From assembly GCA_040255925.1 (NCBI GenBank), contig JBDZVX010000001.1:1-64000 (forward strand): 64,000 bases of DNA. Direction: 5' to 3'. The position numbers and the translations under genes are program-made. Positions 24,000-32,855 of the stretch are shown here, one piece after another. The stretch comes from Nitrolancea sp040255925 (GTDB taxonomy: Bacteria > Chloroflexota > Chloroflexia > Thermomicrobiales > Thermomicrobiaceae). Under the pieces are notes generated by a model that did not search any database, was not told the DNA's origin, and worked only from the letters and a program-made list of their open reading frames with translations. Each line of letters opens with the position of its first letter. Within the stretch, counting starts at the first letter, position 1.

Positions 24000-25211
24000 A
24001 TGCCTGAGTATCCGTTTCCCGGCAAAGGGAAGGTCGCCGTCCTCAAGACCCGTCCTGAAACGATTCTTGATGATGTTGGTCAGGTCATGCAATTGGCCGG
24101 GTATCAGGAAGCGCTCCCGAGAGATCTCGATACCGTCTTGAAGATCAACATCTCGTGGCAGACGTGGTACCCCGCCTGCTCCACCACTCCCTGGCAGCTC
24201 GAAGGGGTAATTCGCCGCCTCAAGGCGGACGGCTACCAGCGGCTCATTGGTGCCCAGAATAAGACGGTGGTGGTCGATTCCTACGTGGGCGAGCGGAACA
24301 ACAAGCACAAGTATGTGGTCGATAAATACGGAGTCGAGAATACCCATCTCTATGAGCCGGAGATCGAGTGGGCGGTCTATGAGCCAAAGGGGGAGATGCT
24401 CGTCCTGCACGATATCTTCCCGGAGGGGATCAAGATCCCCACGATGTTCATTGGCAAGAACATCATCCAGCTTCCGACCGTGAAAACCCACGTCTTCACC
24501 ACAATCACCGGGGCGATGAAGAACGCCTTCGGCGGGCTATTGAATGACCGCCGGCATTGGACACATGGGGTTATTCACGAAACCCTGGTCGATCTGCTGA
24601 CGATCCAGCGGGAGATTCACCCAGGAATCTTCGCGGTAATGGATGGCACATTCGCCGGCGATGGTCCAGGACCTCGCGCGATGCGTCCCCATGAGAAGGA
24701 TATCCTGCTCGCCAGTGCCGATCAGGTCGCGATTGACGCGATCAGCGCGAAAATCCAGGGTTTCGACCCGATGTCGCTTGATTTCATCCGCATTGCCCAC
24801 GAGAAGGGGCTGGGAATCGGCGATCCGAAGGAGATCGAAATCGTTGGCTACGATATCTCGGCTGAAGATTGGGGCTTCGTCCGGGAGGATACCTTTGCCA
24901 GCCGGGGACAGAAGCTCATCTACCATGGGCGGCTCAAACGCTTCGAGAAGGCGCTGCTCCGTTCGCCGCTCGTTCCCTGGTCCTATTTCGCGTCGAATTT
25001 CTACCACAACGTCTACTGGTACCCGGTGGTTGGACGACGCCGGGTAAAGCAGGCGCTCAACACCAAATGGGGCCAGCTTTTCAAAAGCTACGACGATGGC
25101 CGGGTCGTGCTGCCGGGGCCGGAGCCCAAAGCGACAACCGTCGCCGCGGCCGGATTGGCCGCTATAATCGGCGGTGCCGTCGTCGCCGGACGGAACATAC
25201 GTCGGGTGTAG
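24000..25211 (+). CDS. DUF362 domain protein
   Basis: A 403-aa protein matching DUF362. An N-terminal phosphate-loop-like stretch (VAVLKTRPETILDDV) leads into the DUF362 core with INLPKVKTH replaced here by IIQLPTVKTHVFTTITGAMKNAFG, the most characteristic segment. The second hallmark is VMDGTFAGDGPGPRAMRPHEKDILLASADQVAIDA. DUF362 proteins often carry 4Fe-4S cysteine motifs; none is seen here. The last 20 residues (AAGLAAIIGGAVVAG...RRV) form a possible C-terminal membrane anchor. The molecular function is unknown. It starts at ATG 24000 and is separated from marR by 112 bases. Confidence 0.82.
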   Translation: MPEYPFPGKGKVAVLKTRPETILDDVGQVMQLAGYQEALPRDLDTVLKINISWQTWYPACSTTPWQLEGVIRRLKADGYQRLIGAQNKTVVVDSYVGERNNKHKYVVDKYGVENTHLYEPEIEWAVYEPKGEMLVLHDIFPEGIKIPTMFIGKNIIQLPTVKTHVFTTITGAMKNAFGGLLNDRRHWTHGVIHETLVDLLTIQREIHPGIFAVMDGTFAGDGPGPRAMRPHEKDILLASADQVAIDAISAKIQGFDPMSLDFIRIAHEKGLGIGDPKEIEIVGYDISAEDWGFVREDTFASRGQKLIYHGRLKRFEKALLRSPLVPWSYFASNFYHNVYWYPVVGRRRVKQALNTKWGQLFKSYDDGRVVLPGPEPKATTVAAAGLAAIIGGAVVAGRNIRRV

Positions 25212-25289
25212 GGGCAACCTCACCATTCGTCAACTCCAGCGCCGGGCGCAAGTCGCCGCGCGGTGATTCACTGTATTCACTTTCATCGC

Positions 25290-25317
25290 TTGACACGCAA
25301 TGGTTTAGTGCTAAACT
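25290..25317 (+). promoter_or_regulatory. marR promoter with overlapping palindromic operator
   Basis: TTGACA (25290-25295) is followed after 16 bases by TAAACT (25312-25317), preceded by TGC. The perfect palindrome GTTTAG-TG-CTAAAC (25303-25316) lies between and over the -10 element. It is placed where a MarR-type repressor would block its own promoter. The predicted start of transcription (about 25324) coincides with the marR ATG. Confidence 0.7.
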
Positions 25318-25323
25318 ATAGCT

Positions 25324-25833
25324 ATGAACGAGCAGAGGACGGACCATAGTGGACTACGACGGAGCTCAGTCCTGGCCTGGTTGAGACTAGCGCGGGTGTT
25401 CCAGAAGGTGCACCATTCGTCGACCGAACAGCTGAGCGCCTGGAATCTGAGCCTGGCTCAGTTCGACGTCTTGGCTCAAATCGGCGCGGCCGAGGGTTCG
25501 ACGCAGCAGGAATTGGCGGACCGCCTCTTTGTTACCAAAGGAAACATCTCCCAACTGCTCACCAAGATGGAACGCGCGGGTCTGATCATCCGCCGGCGAG
25601 AAGGGCGGGTACGGAGGATCTTTTTGACGGATAGCGGCCGGCAGTTGTTCGACACGGTCATACCACGCCATGAGGACTTCATTGCCGAGCGGTTCGCGTC
25701 TTTGTCGCCGGAGGAACAAGCGCAGTTCCTGGGCCTGCTACGCAAACTAGACCGTGCATTAGAGGACGAACACGAACCGGCACGCCGTGTGGAGGTGGTT
25801 CGTCCTCAATCTGACAACGATGACGATTGGTGA
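25324..25833 (+). CDS. MarR-family transcriptional regulator, likely quinone/hydroquinone-responsive
   Basis: MarR-type winged-helix repressor of 169 aa. The helix-turn-helix segment is STQQELADRLFVTKGNISQLLTKMERAGLIIRR, followed by the wing REGRVRRIFLTDSGR. No cysteine is present, so it cannot sense by a thiol switch as YodB does; ligand binding is more likely. The gene order marR-carboxylesterase-VOC dioxygenase matches the three B. subtilis proteins MhqR, MhqD and MhqO, which detoxify methylhydroquinone and catechol-type compounds. That functional link is inferred from context. The ATG at 25324 has no Shine-Dalgarno sequence and sits at the predicted transcription start, so the mRNA may be leaderless. 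Confidence 0.88.
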   Translation: MNEQRTDHSGLRRSSVLAWLRLARVFQKVHHSSTEQLSAWNLSLAQFDVLAQIGAAEGSTQQELADRLFVTKGNISQLLTKMERAGLIIRRREGRVRRIFLTDSGRQLFDTVIPRHEDFIAERFASLSPEEQAQFLGLLRKLDRALEDEHEPARRVEVVRPQSDNDDDW

Positions 25834-25849
25834 CAATGGAAATGATCAC

Positions 25850-26491
25850 ATGAACGACCGGGACTTAGAATTTATTCACCAGTACCTTGCCGGGCGAAAC
25901 AACGGAGCGGGACCGACCTTGCTTCTGCTCCATGGAACCGGGGGCGACGAGAACTCCTTGATTGGGCTCGGGGAGCTACTATCGCCCGGTAGCGCATTGT
26001 TGAGCCCTCGCGGCAAGGTGATGGAGAACGGGATGCCCCGCTTCTTTCGCCGGATCGCTGAAGGGGTGTTCGATGTCGAAGACATCCGGTTCCGCACCCG
26101 GGAGCTGGCCGGGTTTGTCCGGGAAGCGGCGAGTTCGTATGCCATCGATGCGAACACATTGATCGCGGTCGGCTACTCGAATGGCGCCAATATCGCCGCC
26201 AGCCTGTTGCTCCTGGAACCCGGCCTGCTCCGCGCGGCGGTGCTCTTCCGGGCTCTGGTTCCGTTCGAACCAGAGCTGCTGCCCGATCTCGGCGGGACAT
26301 CAGTGTATCTGGGCTCCGGCCGGAGCGATCCTCTGGTTCCCCCGGACAATGCCGCTCGCTTAGCGGAGATCCTTCGTGGAACCGGGGCGGACGTTGATCT
26401 CCGCTGGATGGGTGGCGGCCACAGGCTGTCGGCTGAAGATGTCAGCGAAGCAGGCGCGTGGCTTTCCCGGCTCGTACCGCCCCGGAGCTAG
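25850..26491 (+). CDS. Alpha/beta-hydrolase, phospholipase/carboxylesterase family (MhqD-like)
   Basis: Carboxylesterase of 213 aa in the family of B. subtilis MhqD and human APT1. The oxyanion region is LLLHGTGGDEN, the nucleophile elbow VGYSNGAN, the acid in SGRSDPLVP and the histidine in GGGHRLS. Other family marks are LLSPRGKVMENGMPRFFRR. It begins at ATG 25850, sixteen bases after the marR stop; the frame is open upstream through the end of marR, and ATG 25820 is an alternative. The neighbouring MarR regulator and dioxygenase suggest a role in aromatic or quinone detoxification. The ester substrate is not known. Confidence 0.88.
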   Translation: MNDRDLEFIHQYLAGRNNGAGPTLLLLHGTGGDENSLIGLGELLSPGSALLSPRGKVMENGMPRFFRRIAEGVFDVEDIRFRTRELAGFVREAASSYAIDANTLIAVGYSNGANIAASLLLLEPGLLRAAVLFRALVPFEPELLPDLGGTSVYLGSGRSDPLVPPDNAARLAEILRGTGADVDLRWMGGGHRLSAEDVSEAGAWLSRLVPPRS

Positions 26492-26546
26492 GGCGCGCCG
26501 GGAGATGAATCGCCAGAATGAATTGGAACGTAGCAAAGGAACGGCA

Positions 26547-27533
26547 ATGGAACTCGGTGGATTGCATCATGTCTCGGCAATAACCGGGAACACGTCAGGA
26601 AATGTCGAATTCTATACTCAGGTACTTGGCCTGCGGCTGGTCAAGAAGACGGTCAATCAGGACGACACCACTATGTACCACCTCTTCTACGGTGACGAGG
26701 TGGGTCGGGCTGGAACCGAAATGACCTTTTTCGACTGGCCGATGGCCAGTCCGCATCTCGCTGGAGCGGGCATGATCTCGGCGACCGCCTTCCGGGTCGC
26801 GGGTTGGGATTCGCTCGGATGGTGGACGCGGCGCTTCGACGAGTTCGGTGTGTCCTATCAGGAAATTGTTGAACGGGATGGGCGGGCGGTGCTCCGCTTT
26901 ACCGATCCCGAGGGGCAGCATCTCGAACTGGTGGATGATACACAGCCTGAAGGAGCACGCGGTGTAGCTCCCGGTGTTCCCTGGGGACTCAGTCCAGTCC
27001 CGGTCGAACCGGCAATCCGTGGCCTGGGTGGCGTGACGCTGACGGTGAGAAAGCTTGAGCCGAGCGCCACGTTTCTCAGAGATGTCCTGGGATTCCGGAA
27101 GGTCGGCGAACGGACTGAGCATGGGCACCGGGCGGCCACGTTCGCGGTCGGGCCGGGTGGTCCCGGGGCCGAGGTGCGGCTTGTGGAGCGGCCGGATCTC
27201 CCCTTCCGGCGACTGATCGGGGCGGGAGGTGTTCACCACGTCGCGTTTCGGACGCCGGACGACGACGAGCACGCTGCCTGGCAAGAACTGTTGGCGCGAA
27301 GGGGAGTTGGGGTGACGCCGGTCATCGATCGCTTCTACTTCCGGTCGATCTACTTCCGGGAGCCGGGCGGCATCCTCTTTGAGATCGCGACCGACGGGCC
27401 GGGCTTCACGACTGATGAGGACGAGGAGCGCCTGGGCCAAACGCTCGCACTGCCGCCGTTTCTCGAACCACGCCGTGTCGAGATCGAAGCGCGACTCCGG
27501 CCGATTACGCCGGCCGGTACGCGGGCACAGTAA
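26547..27533 (+). CDS. Ring-cleaving dioxygenase of the VOC/glyoxalase family (MhqO-like)
   Basis: Two-module vicinal-oxygen-chelate protein of 328 aa resembling MhqO/MhqA of Bacillus, predicted extradiol-type dioxygenases acting on hydroquinones. Module 1 opens with GLHHVSAITGNTSGNVEFYT and the TVNQDDTTMYHLFYGDEVGRAGTEMTFFDWP segment. Module 2 has GGVTLTVRKLEPSATFLRDVLGF, then GGVHHVAFRTPDDDEH and IYFREPGGILFEIATDGPGF. Metal ligands are likely His in LHHV, His in VHHV and Glu in LFEIATD. The start is ATG 26547 after AAAGGA; an in-frame ATG at 26505 behind GGGAG is possible. It ends the marR operon. Confidence 0.9.
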   Translation: MELGGLHHVSAITGNTSGNVEFYTQVLGLRLVKKTVNQDDTTMYHLFYGDEVGRAGTEMTFFDWPMASPHLAGAGMISATAFRVAGWDSLGWWTRRFDEFGVSYQEIVERDGRAVLRFTDPEGQHLELVDDTQPEGARGVAPGVPWGLSPVPVEPAIRGLGGVTLTVRKLEPSATFLRDVLGFRKVGERTEHGHRAATFAVGPGGPGAEVRLVERPDLPFRRLIGAGGVHHVAFRTPDDDEHAAWQELLARRGVGVTPVIDRFYFRSIYFREPGGILFEIATDGPGFTTDEDEERLGQTLALPPFLEPRRVEIEARLRPITPAGTRAQ

Positions 27534-27567
27534 CTCCGGGTAGGCTATCCGCCACGAGAGGGATCGT

Positions 27568-28347
27568 TCAATCCTCCGGTGGCCGCGGTGTCAGCACCGC
27601 GGCCACCCTGGCGGTCCCGGGCTTGGGTGACCCGGACTGCTCCGGCTTTTCCACTGCGTCGGCATAGACGCCCCGATACTCCGGTGGGAGGAGACGCGCG
27701 ACCTCGGTCATCATCAGATTGGTCACCGCCGGGAGTCCGGGACGGCGCTGACCGGGCGGTGTTTCGGGTAGGTTGAACGTGTGGCCGATTCTCACAATGA
27801 CCCGCGGACGGCGCCAGGTGTGGCGTCGTCCCTTTTTGCCGTTGAAGGGCATTCTTTCGGTACCGAAAATCGCGACCGGGAGAATCGGCGCTCCCGATCG
27901 GACCGCGATCATGGCGACGCCGGGGTAGGCCTCTTGCATCGTCGCGTCGGGGCTACGAGTGCCCTCCGGGAAAATGCCGACGATCTTCCCGTTCGCCAGG
28001 TGCTGCTCAGCGAGACGCAGCGCGGCACGATCAGCATTGCCCCGATCCACTGGGAACGCGGCGAAAAATTTCGCGAGCCAGCCGATCACGGGAACGTGAA
28101 AGACTTCCTTTTTGGCCATGAACCGGCCGGGCCGTATCAGCACTGCATAGATGAGGATCGGATCGAAGTTGTGCAAGTGGTTGGAAATCAACAGAGCCGG
28201 GCCGCTCTTTGGGATATTCTCCAGTCCCTCGATCCGCATGCCGAAAATACACTTAAAAATCGGGAGCATGATCACACGGGCATACCAGAAGCCCACGGAT
28301 TTGAAACGGCGCTGGCGGAGCCGTCGCAGCGCCTCACTGATCTCCAT
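27568..28347 (-). CDS. plsC: 1-acyl-sn-glycerol-3-phosphate acyltransferase (PlsC family)
   Basis: Lysophospholipid acyltransferase of 259 aa that adds the second acyl chain in phosphatidic acid synthesis. Motif I is NHLHNFDPIL (HxxxxD), motif II is around KKEVFHVPVIGWLAKFFAAFPVDRG, motif III is FPEGTRSPDATM, and motif IV is GAPILPVAIFGTE. An N-terminal hydrophobic part (FWYARVIMLPIFKCIFG) associates with the membrane. The ATG at 28347 lies inside the end of cmk (14-base overlap), so rluB-cmk-plsC read as one overlapping operon. The C-terminal 40 residues are Pro/Gly-rich and not conserved. Confidence 0.92.
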   Translation of the reverse strand: MEISEALRRLRQRRFKSVGFWYARVIMLPIFKCIFGMRIEGLENIPKSGPALLISNHLHNFDPILIYAVLIRPGRFMAKKEVFHVPVIGWLAKFFAAFPVDRGNADRAALRLAEQHLANGKIVGIFPEGTRSPDATMQEAYPGVAMIAVRSGAPILPVAIFGTERMPFNGKKGRRHTWRRPRVIVRIGHTFNLPETPPGQRRPGLPAVTNLMMTEVARLLPPEYRGVYADAVEKPEQSGSPKPGTARVAAVLTPRPPED

Positions 28348-29065
28348 GTTGATGCCTCATCTTGGTTCGTGATCCGGCGAGAGTCGCGATCTCTTCGACA
28401 ATTTCCGTTACCGCGCGGCCATCCGTCTGGATCAACACCGCGTCCTCCGCGGGGCGCATCGGCGCGACCGTCCGTTGGGAATCCCGGCGGTCCCGTTCCG
28501 CCATCTCGGCTTGAACTTCGCTCAGAGAACGGTCTATCCCGCGCCCGGCAAGTTCCCGCTGGCGGCGGCGCGCGCGCTCTTTCAGTGAGGCGTCGAGCCA
28601 GATTTTCAGCTCGGCGTCCGGCATCACCACGGTACCGATGTCTCGTCCGGTCATGACGACCCGCCCACGTCCGCCGATTTCCCTTTGGAGCGGGAGGAGC
28701 GCCCGGCGGATGGCCGGATGTGCCGCGACTGGGGAGACCGCGCGATCAACGTCAGCCGAACGAATCGCCCAGCTCACGTCCCGGCCATTGAGCCAGACAT
28801 CGTAGAGCCGGCCGTCCTGCTGGGAGGGTTCGGCAACCCGGACGTCGAGCCCGCGCGCTAGATCGAGCAGGCGCGATGTGTTGCCAACTACATCGATTTC
28901 CCGCTCAAGCGCCGCCAGCGTAAGCGCTCGGTAGATCACGCCGGTATCGAAATAGAGGGCATTAAGCCGGTGGGCGACCGCTTCGCCGACCGTGCTCTTG
29001 CCCGCCGCTGCTGGGCCGTCGATCGCGACCACCAGGCGGTCCAGTTTTCCTGAGTTCGGTTCCAC
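28334..29065 (-). CDS. cmk: Cytidylate kinase
   Basis: CMP/dCMP kinase of 243 aa. P-loop VAIDGPAAAGKST is near the N terminus. It has YFDTGVIYRALTLAAL (CMP-binding), VAAHPAIRRALLPLQ, and RVVMTGRDIGTVVMPDAELKIWLDAS, with ERARRRQREL as the lid-like region. All segments fit the family. The start is GTG 29065 after GGGGGAA; the first 104 bases also encode the tail of RluB in another frame. The longer open frame from 29161 is that RluB overlap and not part of Cmk. The plsC gene starts inside its last codons. Confidence 0.94.
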   Translation of the reverse strand: MEPNSGKLDRLVVAIDGPAAAGKSTVGEAVAHRLNALYFDTGVIYRALTLAALEREIDVVGNTSRLLDLARGLDVRVAEPSQQDGRLYDVWLNGRDVSWAIRSADVDRAVSPVAAHPAIRRALLPLQREIGGRGRVVMTGRDIGTVVMPDAELKIWLDASLKERARRRQRELAGRGIDRSLSEVQAEMAERDRRDSQRTVAPMRPAEDAVLIQTDGRAVTEIVEEIATLAGSRTKMRHQHGDQ

Positions 29066-29894
29066 CTGTTCCCCCAACCTTCCCCGTGGGTCCCCGGCGC
29101 GGTGTGGCGGGTCGCGTAGGTGCGGTTTGCCGTGGCGCGGGCCCGGCCGGAGGCCGCTCACCGGTCGGTTTTCCCTCTCCGTCTAGCCGAAGCGCCTCTC
29201 GCAGTTGAGCAAGTTCGCCGGCAGTTGCCTCTCGCCAGGCGCCGGGCGCGATACCCTTGACCTGCAAGGGACCGATCCGGGTCCGGGTCAACTTGATGAC
29301 CGGATAGCCGACGCGTTCCAACATACGGCGTACGATGCGGTTTCGCCCCTCATGGATCACGATCCGGAGTACCGTCCCGGCTTCCTCATTGCGGAGTGGA
29401 CGGACCTGCTCGGGAATCACCTTCTGCCCCTCGATCGTCACTCCGCGTCGCAATTCTGCCAGCACCTCCGGCGGCGGATAGCCATCGACTAGCGCTTCGT
29501 ATTCCTTCTCCAGTTCGTAGCGTGGATGGGCCACACGGAAGGCGACGTCGCCATCATTAGTGAGCAGCAGCAGTCCCGCGGTCTGCCGGTCAAGTCGCCC
29601 AACCGGAATGACCCGCTCCGGGACATTTACCAGGTCCATAACGGTTCGCCGGCCACGCTCATCGCTCGCGGTGGTGATGTATCCCGGTGGCTTGTTCAGC
29701 AGAATATAGCGTCGCTGCTCCGTTCGTATCGGTTTACCATCCACTGTGATCCGCTGGCGCTCGGCATTGACCTGCGTCCCCAGTTCCCGGACGATATGGC
29801 CGTCGACCGCGACTCGCCCGGCAAGGATCATTTCCTCCGCCTTCCGGCGGGATGCCACACCATGCGTGGCCAGGACTCGCTGAAGCCGTTCCAC
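28962..29894 (-). CDS. rluB: RluB-family 23S rRNA pseudouridine synthase
   Basis: Pseudouridine synthase of 310 aa, RluB/RsuA family. An N-terminal S4 domain (RLQRVLATHGVASRRKAEEMILAGRVAVDG) precedes the catalytic domain. The catalytic Asp lies in PVGRLDRQTAGLLLLTNDGD. Other family segments are YILLNKPPGYITTA, GRNRIVRRMLERVGYPVIKLTR and IGPLQVKGIAPG. After about residue 235 there is a Pro/Arg/Gly-rich tail of about 75 residues. The end of the tail overlaps the start of cmk by 104 bases in another frame. Family tails of this kind are common, but an overlap this long is notable. It starts at ATG 29894. Confidence 0.92.
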   Translation of the reverse strand: MERLQRVLATHGVASRRKAEEMILAGRVAVDGHIVRELGTQVNAERQRITVDGKPIRTEQRRYILLNKPPGYITTASDERGRRTVMDLVNVPERVIPVGRLDRQTAGLLLLTNDGDVAFRVAHPRYELEKEYEALVDGYPPPEVLAELRRGVTIEGQKVIPEQVRPLRNEEAGTVLRIVIHEGRNRIVRRMLERVGYPVIKLTRTRIGPLQVKGIAPGAWREATAGELAQLREALRLDGEGKPTGERPPAGPAPRQTAPTRPATPRRGPTGKVGGTGGTELRKTGPPGGRDRRPSSGGQEHGRRSGRPPA

Positions 29895-30250
29895 TGTGTG
29901 CTCCTGACGAAGATGAGCGGACCGCTTCCGCGCTCACCCGATTGTGCGGTGGGTATACGCCGGGGAACCTCAGGACGAACCGGGTATTCGAGCGGTTCCT
30001 CATCCCGTACCATAGGATACTACGCGGCTCGGGTCCTCCGCCCTCAAACCGAACACGTTCCTGCCACGGCGCAGTTTTAGCGCCATGACCGCTATAATCG
30101 TGGCTAGCTGCCCGGAGGAACCTCTGCCGTTTTCCTGACCGGGTATTGTCCGGCTCCGGCGTGCTACCATAAACTGACGAGGTCTCAAGACGGTAGGGAG
30201 AGGCCGTTTTTCGTCGTTCCGCGTCTAACGAGCAAGAATGGCAGGATCAG
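29895..30250. other. Divergent intergenic region rluB/hisC
   Basis: No gene is seen in these 356 bases. An extended -10, TGC-TACCAT, lies at 30162-30170 on the plus strand and could drive hisC, though no clear -35 is at the right distance. TATAAT also occurs at 30095-30100 without a -35. Short open frames here look non-coding. Confidence 0.4.
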
Positions 30251-31354
30251 TTGACGATTCCAGATGCGCTCCGGAGACTCATCCGACCCACGGTCCTGGA
30301 CTCTAACGGCTACGTTTCGGTCGTTTCGGTGAATGTCATTGCTAACCAGATCAACCAGCCGGTTTCCCAGCTTACGAAGTTGGATACCAACGAAAATCCA
30401 TACGGAACCTCGCTCCGGGTGCAGGAGGCATTGGCCAGCCTTGATCGCTACCATATCTACCCTGATCCCGAGCAGTTGACCGTACGCCGGCGTGTTTCAC
30501 AGTATGCTGGTGCTCCGATGGAGCGGATAATCATCGGGAATGGTTCCGACGAACTGATCGACATGATCCTGCTCGCGACGATAGATCCAGGTGATGAAGT
30601 CATTGTTCCAGTGCCGACCTTCGGTTTCTATCAATCCCGCGCCCGGTTGTTCGGTTCGGTCGTCCGGGAGGTGCCGCGCAAGCCGGACTTCGAACTCGAT
30701 GTCGAAGCCGTTGAGCGCGTGGCCAATCCGCGGACCAAGCTCATCTTCGTGGCATCGCCGAACAACCCGACCGGTAATCTCTTGACCAGCCAGCAACTCG
30801 TTCGCCTGCTCCAGACCGGTGCGCTGGTGGTGGTCGATGAAGCCTATTTTGAATTCAGCGGAAAGACAATGCTTCCCTTGAGCCGCGAATTCGACAACAT
30901 CGTCATCCTCCGTACCTTTAGCAAATGGGCTGGGTTGGCCGGCCTGCGGGTAGGCTATGGCATATTCCCGACGGCGTTGATGCCCGAGCTTTGGAAGGTG
31001 AAGCCACCGTTCAACGTGGGTGTCGCCGGGTCCCGGGCGATCGAAGCGGTGCTGGATGATATCGATTACCTCAACGGCACGGTTAGCCGGATCCGTGTTG
31101 AGCGCAACCGGCTCTATCGATCGCTTCGAAAGTTGAACTTCTTAGACCCATATCCATCACATGGAAACTTTATCCTTTGTCGGGTTACCCGCGGTGACGC
31201 GCACGCGATCCACCGCCGGTTAGAGCAACAGGGGATTCTCATCCGGAAATATGATAGTCCGGACCTCCGGGACTTCCTGCGTATCAGCGTTGGGCGTCCG
31301 GAGGATACCGATCGGTTGATGGCAACTCTGCTGTCGATGGCGGAGGAGGTGTGA
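30251..31354 (+). CDS. hisC: Histidinol-phosphate aminotransferase
   Basis: PLP-dependent class I/II aminotransferase of 367 aa, seventh step of histidine synthesis. It has [18 protein letters not shown] near the N terminus and [14 protein letters not shown] for phosphate/PLP binding. Further on come [20 protein letters not shown], and the PLP-lysine in [17 protein letters not shown] (Lys225). The C-terminal phenylalanine-rich part ends [17 protein letters not shown]. The start is TTG 30251 after AGGAT. hisB follows after four bases, so the two are cotranscribed. Other his genes are not in the window. Confidence 0.95.
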   Translation: MTIPDALRRLIRPTVLDSNGYVSVVSVNVIANQINQPVSQLTKLDTNENPYGTSLRVQEALASLDRYHIYPDPEQLTVRRRVSQYAGAPMERIIIGNGSDELIDMILLATIDPGDEVIVPVPTFGFYQSRARLFGSVVREVPRKPDFELDVEAVERVANPRTKLIFVASPNNPTGNLLTSQQLVRLLQTGALVVVDEAYFEFSGKTMLPLSREFDNIVILRTFSKWAGLAGLRVGYGIFPTALMPELWKVKPPFNVGVAGSRAIEAVLDDIDYLNGTVSRIRVERNRLYRSLRKLNFLDPYPSHGNFILCRVTRGDAHAIHRRLEQQGILIRKYDSPDLRDFLRISVGRPEDTDRLMATLLSMAEEV

Positions 31355-31358
31355 GTTC

Positions 31359-31961
31359 ATGAGCCAGCGATCGGGGGCGCTGACCCGGACGACCGGGGAG
31401 ACCCAGGTGGAGATTTGGCTGGACCTCGACGGGACGGGTGACTCCGAGGTCGAGACCGGAATCGGGATTCTCGACCACTTCCTCACCTTATTTGCCCGCC
31501 ACGGCCTGTTTGATCTCAGGGTAGCCGCGCGGGGCGATCTCCACGTCGATGCCCACCATACGACGGAAGATGTCGGTATCTGCCTGGGACAGGTGCTCGG
31601 GCAGGCTTTGGGTGATCACCGGGGCATCCGGCGCGTCGGAAACGTGGCTGTGCCGATGGATGAGTCGCTGGCGCTGGTGGCGGTGGACTGCGGCGGTCGC
31701 GGCTACTTTGTGCAACGCGATCAGTTCGCCAGCCCAATGGTTGGGCAATTGGAGACCGACCTGGTCCGCCACTTCTTCGATTCTCTAGCGCGAGAGGCGA
31801 GGATCAACCTTCATGTGGTCACGCTCTACGGGACGAATACCCATCATCAGGTAGAAGCGGTCTTCAAGGCATTTGCCCGAGCGCTGGATCAGGCGACGCA
31901 ACGTGATGAGCGGATTGGCGAGTGCTTGCCGAGCACGAAAGAGCACATCGAAACGGCCTGA
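31359..31961 (+). CDS. hisB: Imidazoleglycerol-phosphate dehydratase
   Basis: Manganese-dependent IGP dehydratase of 200 aa, sixth step of histidine synthesis. The two metal motifs are [14 protein letters not shown] and [19 protein letters not shown]. The N-terminal half has [20 protein letters not shown], and [15 protein letters not shown] is also typical. This is the single-domain form, without the histidinol phosphatase fused in enterobacteria. It starts at ATG 31359, four bases after hisC. It is followed by a convergent MBL-fold hydrolase gene after 15 bases. Confidence 0.96.
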   Translation: MSQRSGALTRTTGETQVEIWLDLDGTGDSEVETGIGILDHFLTLFARHGLFDLRVAARGDLHVDAHHTTEDVGICLGQVLGQALGDHRGIRRVGNVAVPMDESLALVAVDCGGRGYFVQRDQFASPMVGQLETDLVRHFFDSLAREARINLHVVTLYGTNTHHQVEAVFKAFARALDQATQRDERIGECLPSTKEHIETA

Positions 31962-31976
31962 CCGGTGTAGTTCCCG

Positions 31977-32795
31977 TTATTCGGCGTGCCCGAAGGGCAG
32001 TCGAAGTTGCTGGGGGGTATTCCTCACGTCGGTTGAATCCCAGATGACATCTTTGCCCCGGCGCGGTAAGACCCGCACTCGTGGGACTCGCGTGCCAGTC
32101 CCGATCTCTCGTTCGATCACGCTCCTGGCGAGCGCTGGCGTGTTGTTGTTGGCCGAGAGGTGTGCCAGCCAGATATCGGCCGTGTCCGATCCCAGGTTGG
32201 CGGCGAGGAATCGCGAGCAATCCTGGTTGCTCAAATGTCCCCGGTTTCCAGAGATTCGCCTTTTGAGGTGCGCTGGATACCGGCCACGGTGAAGCATCAT
32301 CCCGTCATGGTTCGCTTCAATGATCACGAGATGCGCCGCCCCAACCGGCCCGGCCATATGCTGATCGGCCTGGCCGAGGTCGATGAAGATCGTGACACGG
32401 GCTTCGCCATCGTCGAGAAAAAAACCGACCGGCTCAGCGGCATCATGGGAGACCGGAACCGGCATGATCTCGATCCGGTCCACTCGCGTATGACTTCCCA
32501 TCGCGCACGGCTGGGAGCGAAATTCCGTCCGACCTCGCAGTGCCGAAGCGGTGCCTCGCGATGAGATCACCGAGCAGTCGTGATACTGTAGGATCTGGGG
32601 TAGGGTACGGACGTGATCGTGGTGCTCGTGCGTGATGAGAATAGCCGAGAGTTCGCCAGCCTCGACGCCCGCGGCCTGAAGGCCCGCTTGCAGCCGGCGG
32701 ATCGGCACGCCGGCATCCACCAGCAGGTTGGTCTCACCGGACTGGACGAGGAACGAGTTCCCGGAGCTGCCGCTACCGAAGCTGATGACGCGCAT
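31977..32795 (-). CDS. MBL-fold metallo-hydrolase (YycJ/WalJ-like)
   Basis: Metallo-beta-lactamase-fold hydrolase of 272 aa. The N terminus MRVISFGSGSSGNSFLV and LLVDAGVP are typical of the YycJ/WalJ group. The metal motif is ITHEHHDHVRTLPQIL; further ligands are the His in VPVSHDAAEP and the Asp of DLGQADQ. The HxxxH-type motif near the end (IWLAHLSANNNTPALAR) closes the site. YycJ has been linked to nuclease activity and cell-wall or DNA functions; here no walKR genes are next to it, so the role is open. It starts at ATG 32795. Confidence 0.88.
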   Translation of the reverse strand: MRVISFGSGSSGNSFLVQSGETNLLVDAGVPIRRLQAGLQAAGVEAGELSAILITHEHHDHVRTLPQILQYHDCSVISSRGTASALRGRTEFRSQPCAMGSHTRVDRIEIMPVPVSHDAAEPVGFFLDDGEARVTIFIDLGQADQHMAGPVGAAHLVIIEANHDGMMLHRGRYPAHLKRRISGNRGHLSNQDCSRFLAANLGSDTADIWLAHLSANNNTPALARSVIEREIGTGTRVPRVRVLPRRGKDVIWDSTDVRNTPQQLRLPFGHAE

Positions 32796-32855
32796 TCAGA
32801 TTCGATCCCTCACATCGGCGCACACGACATATCCCTGTAACCATACCCCAGCACG

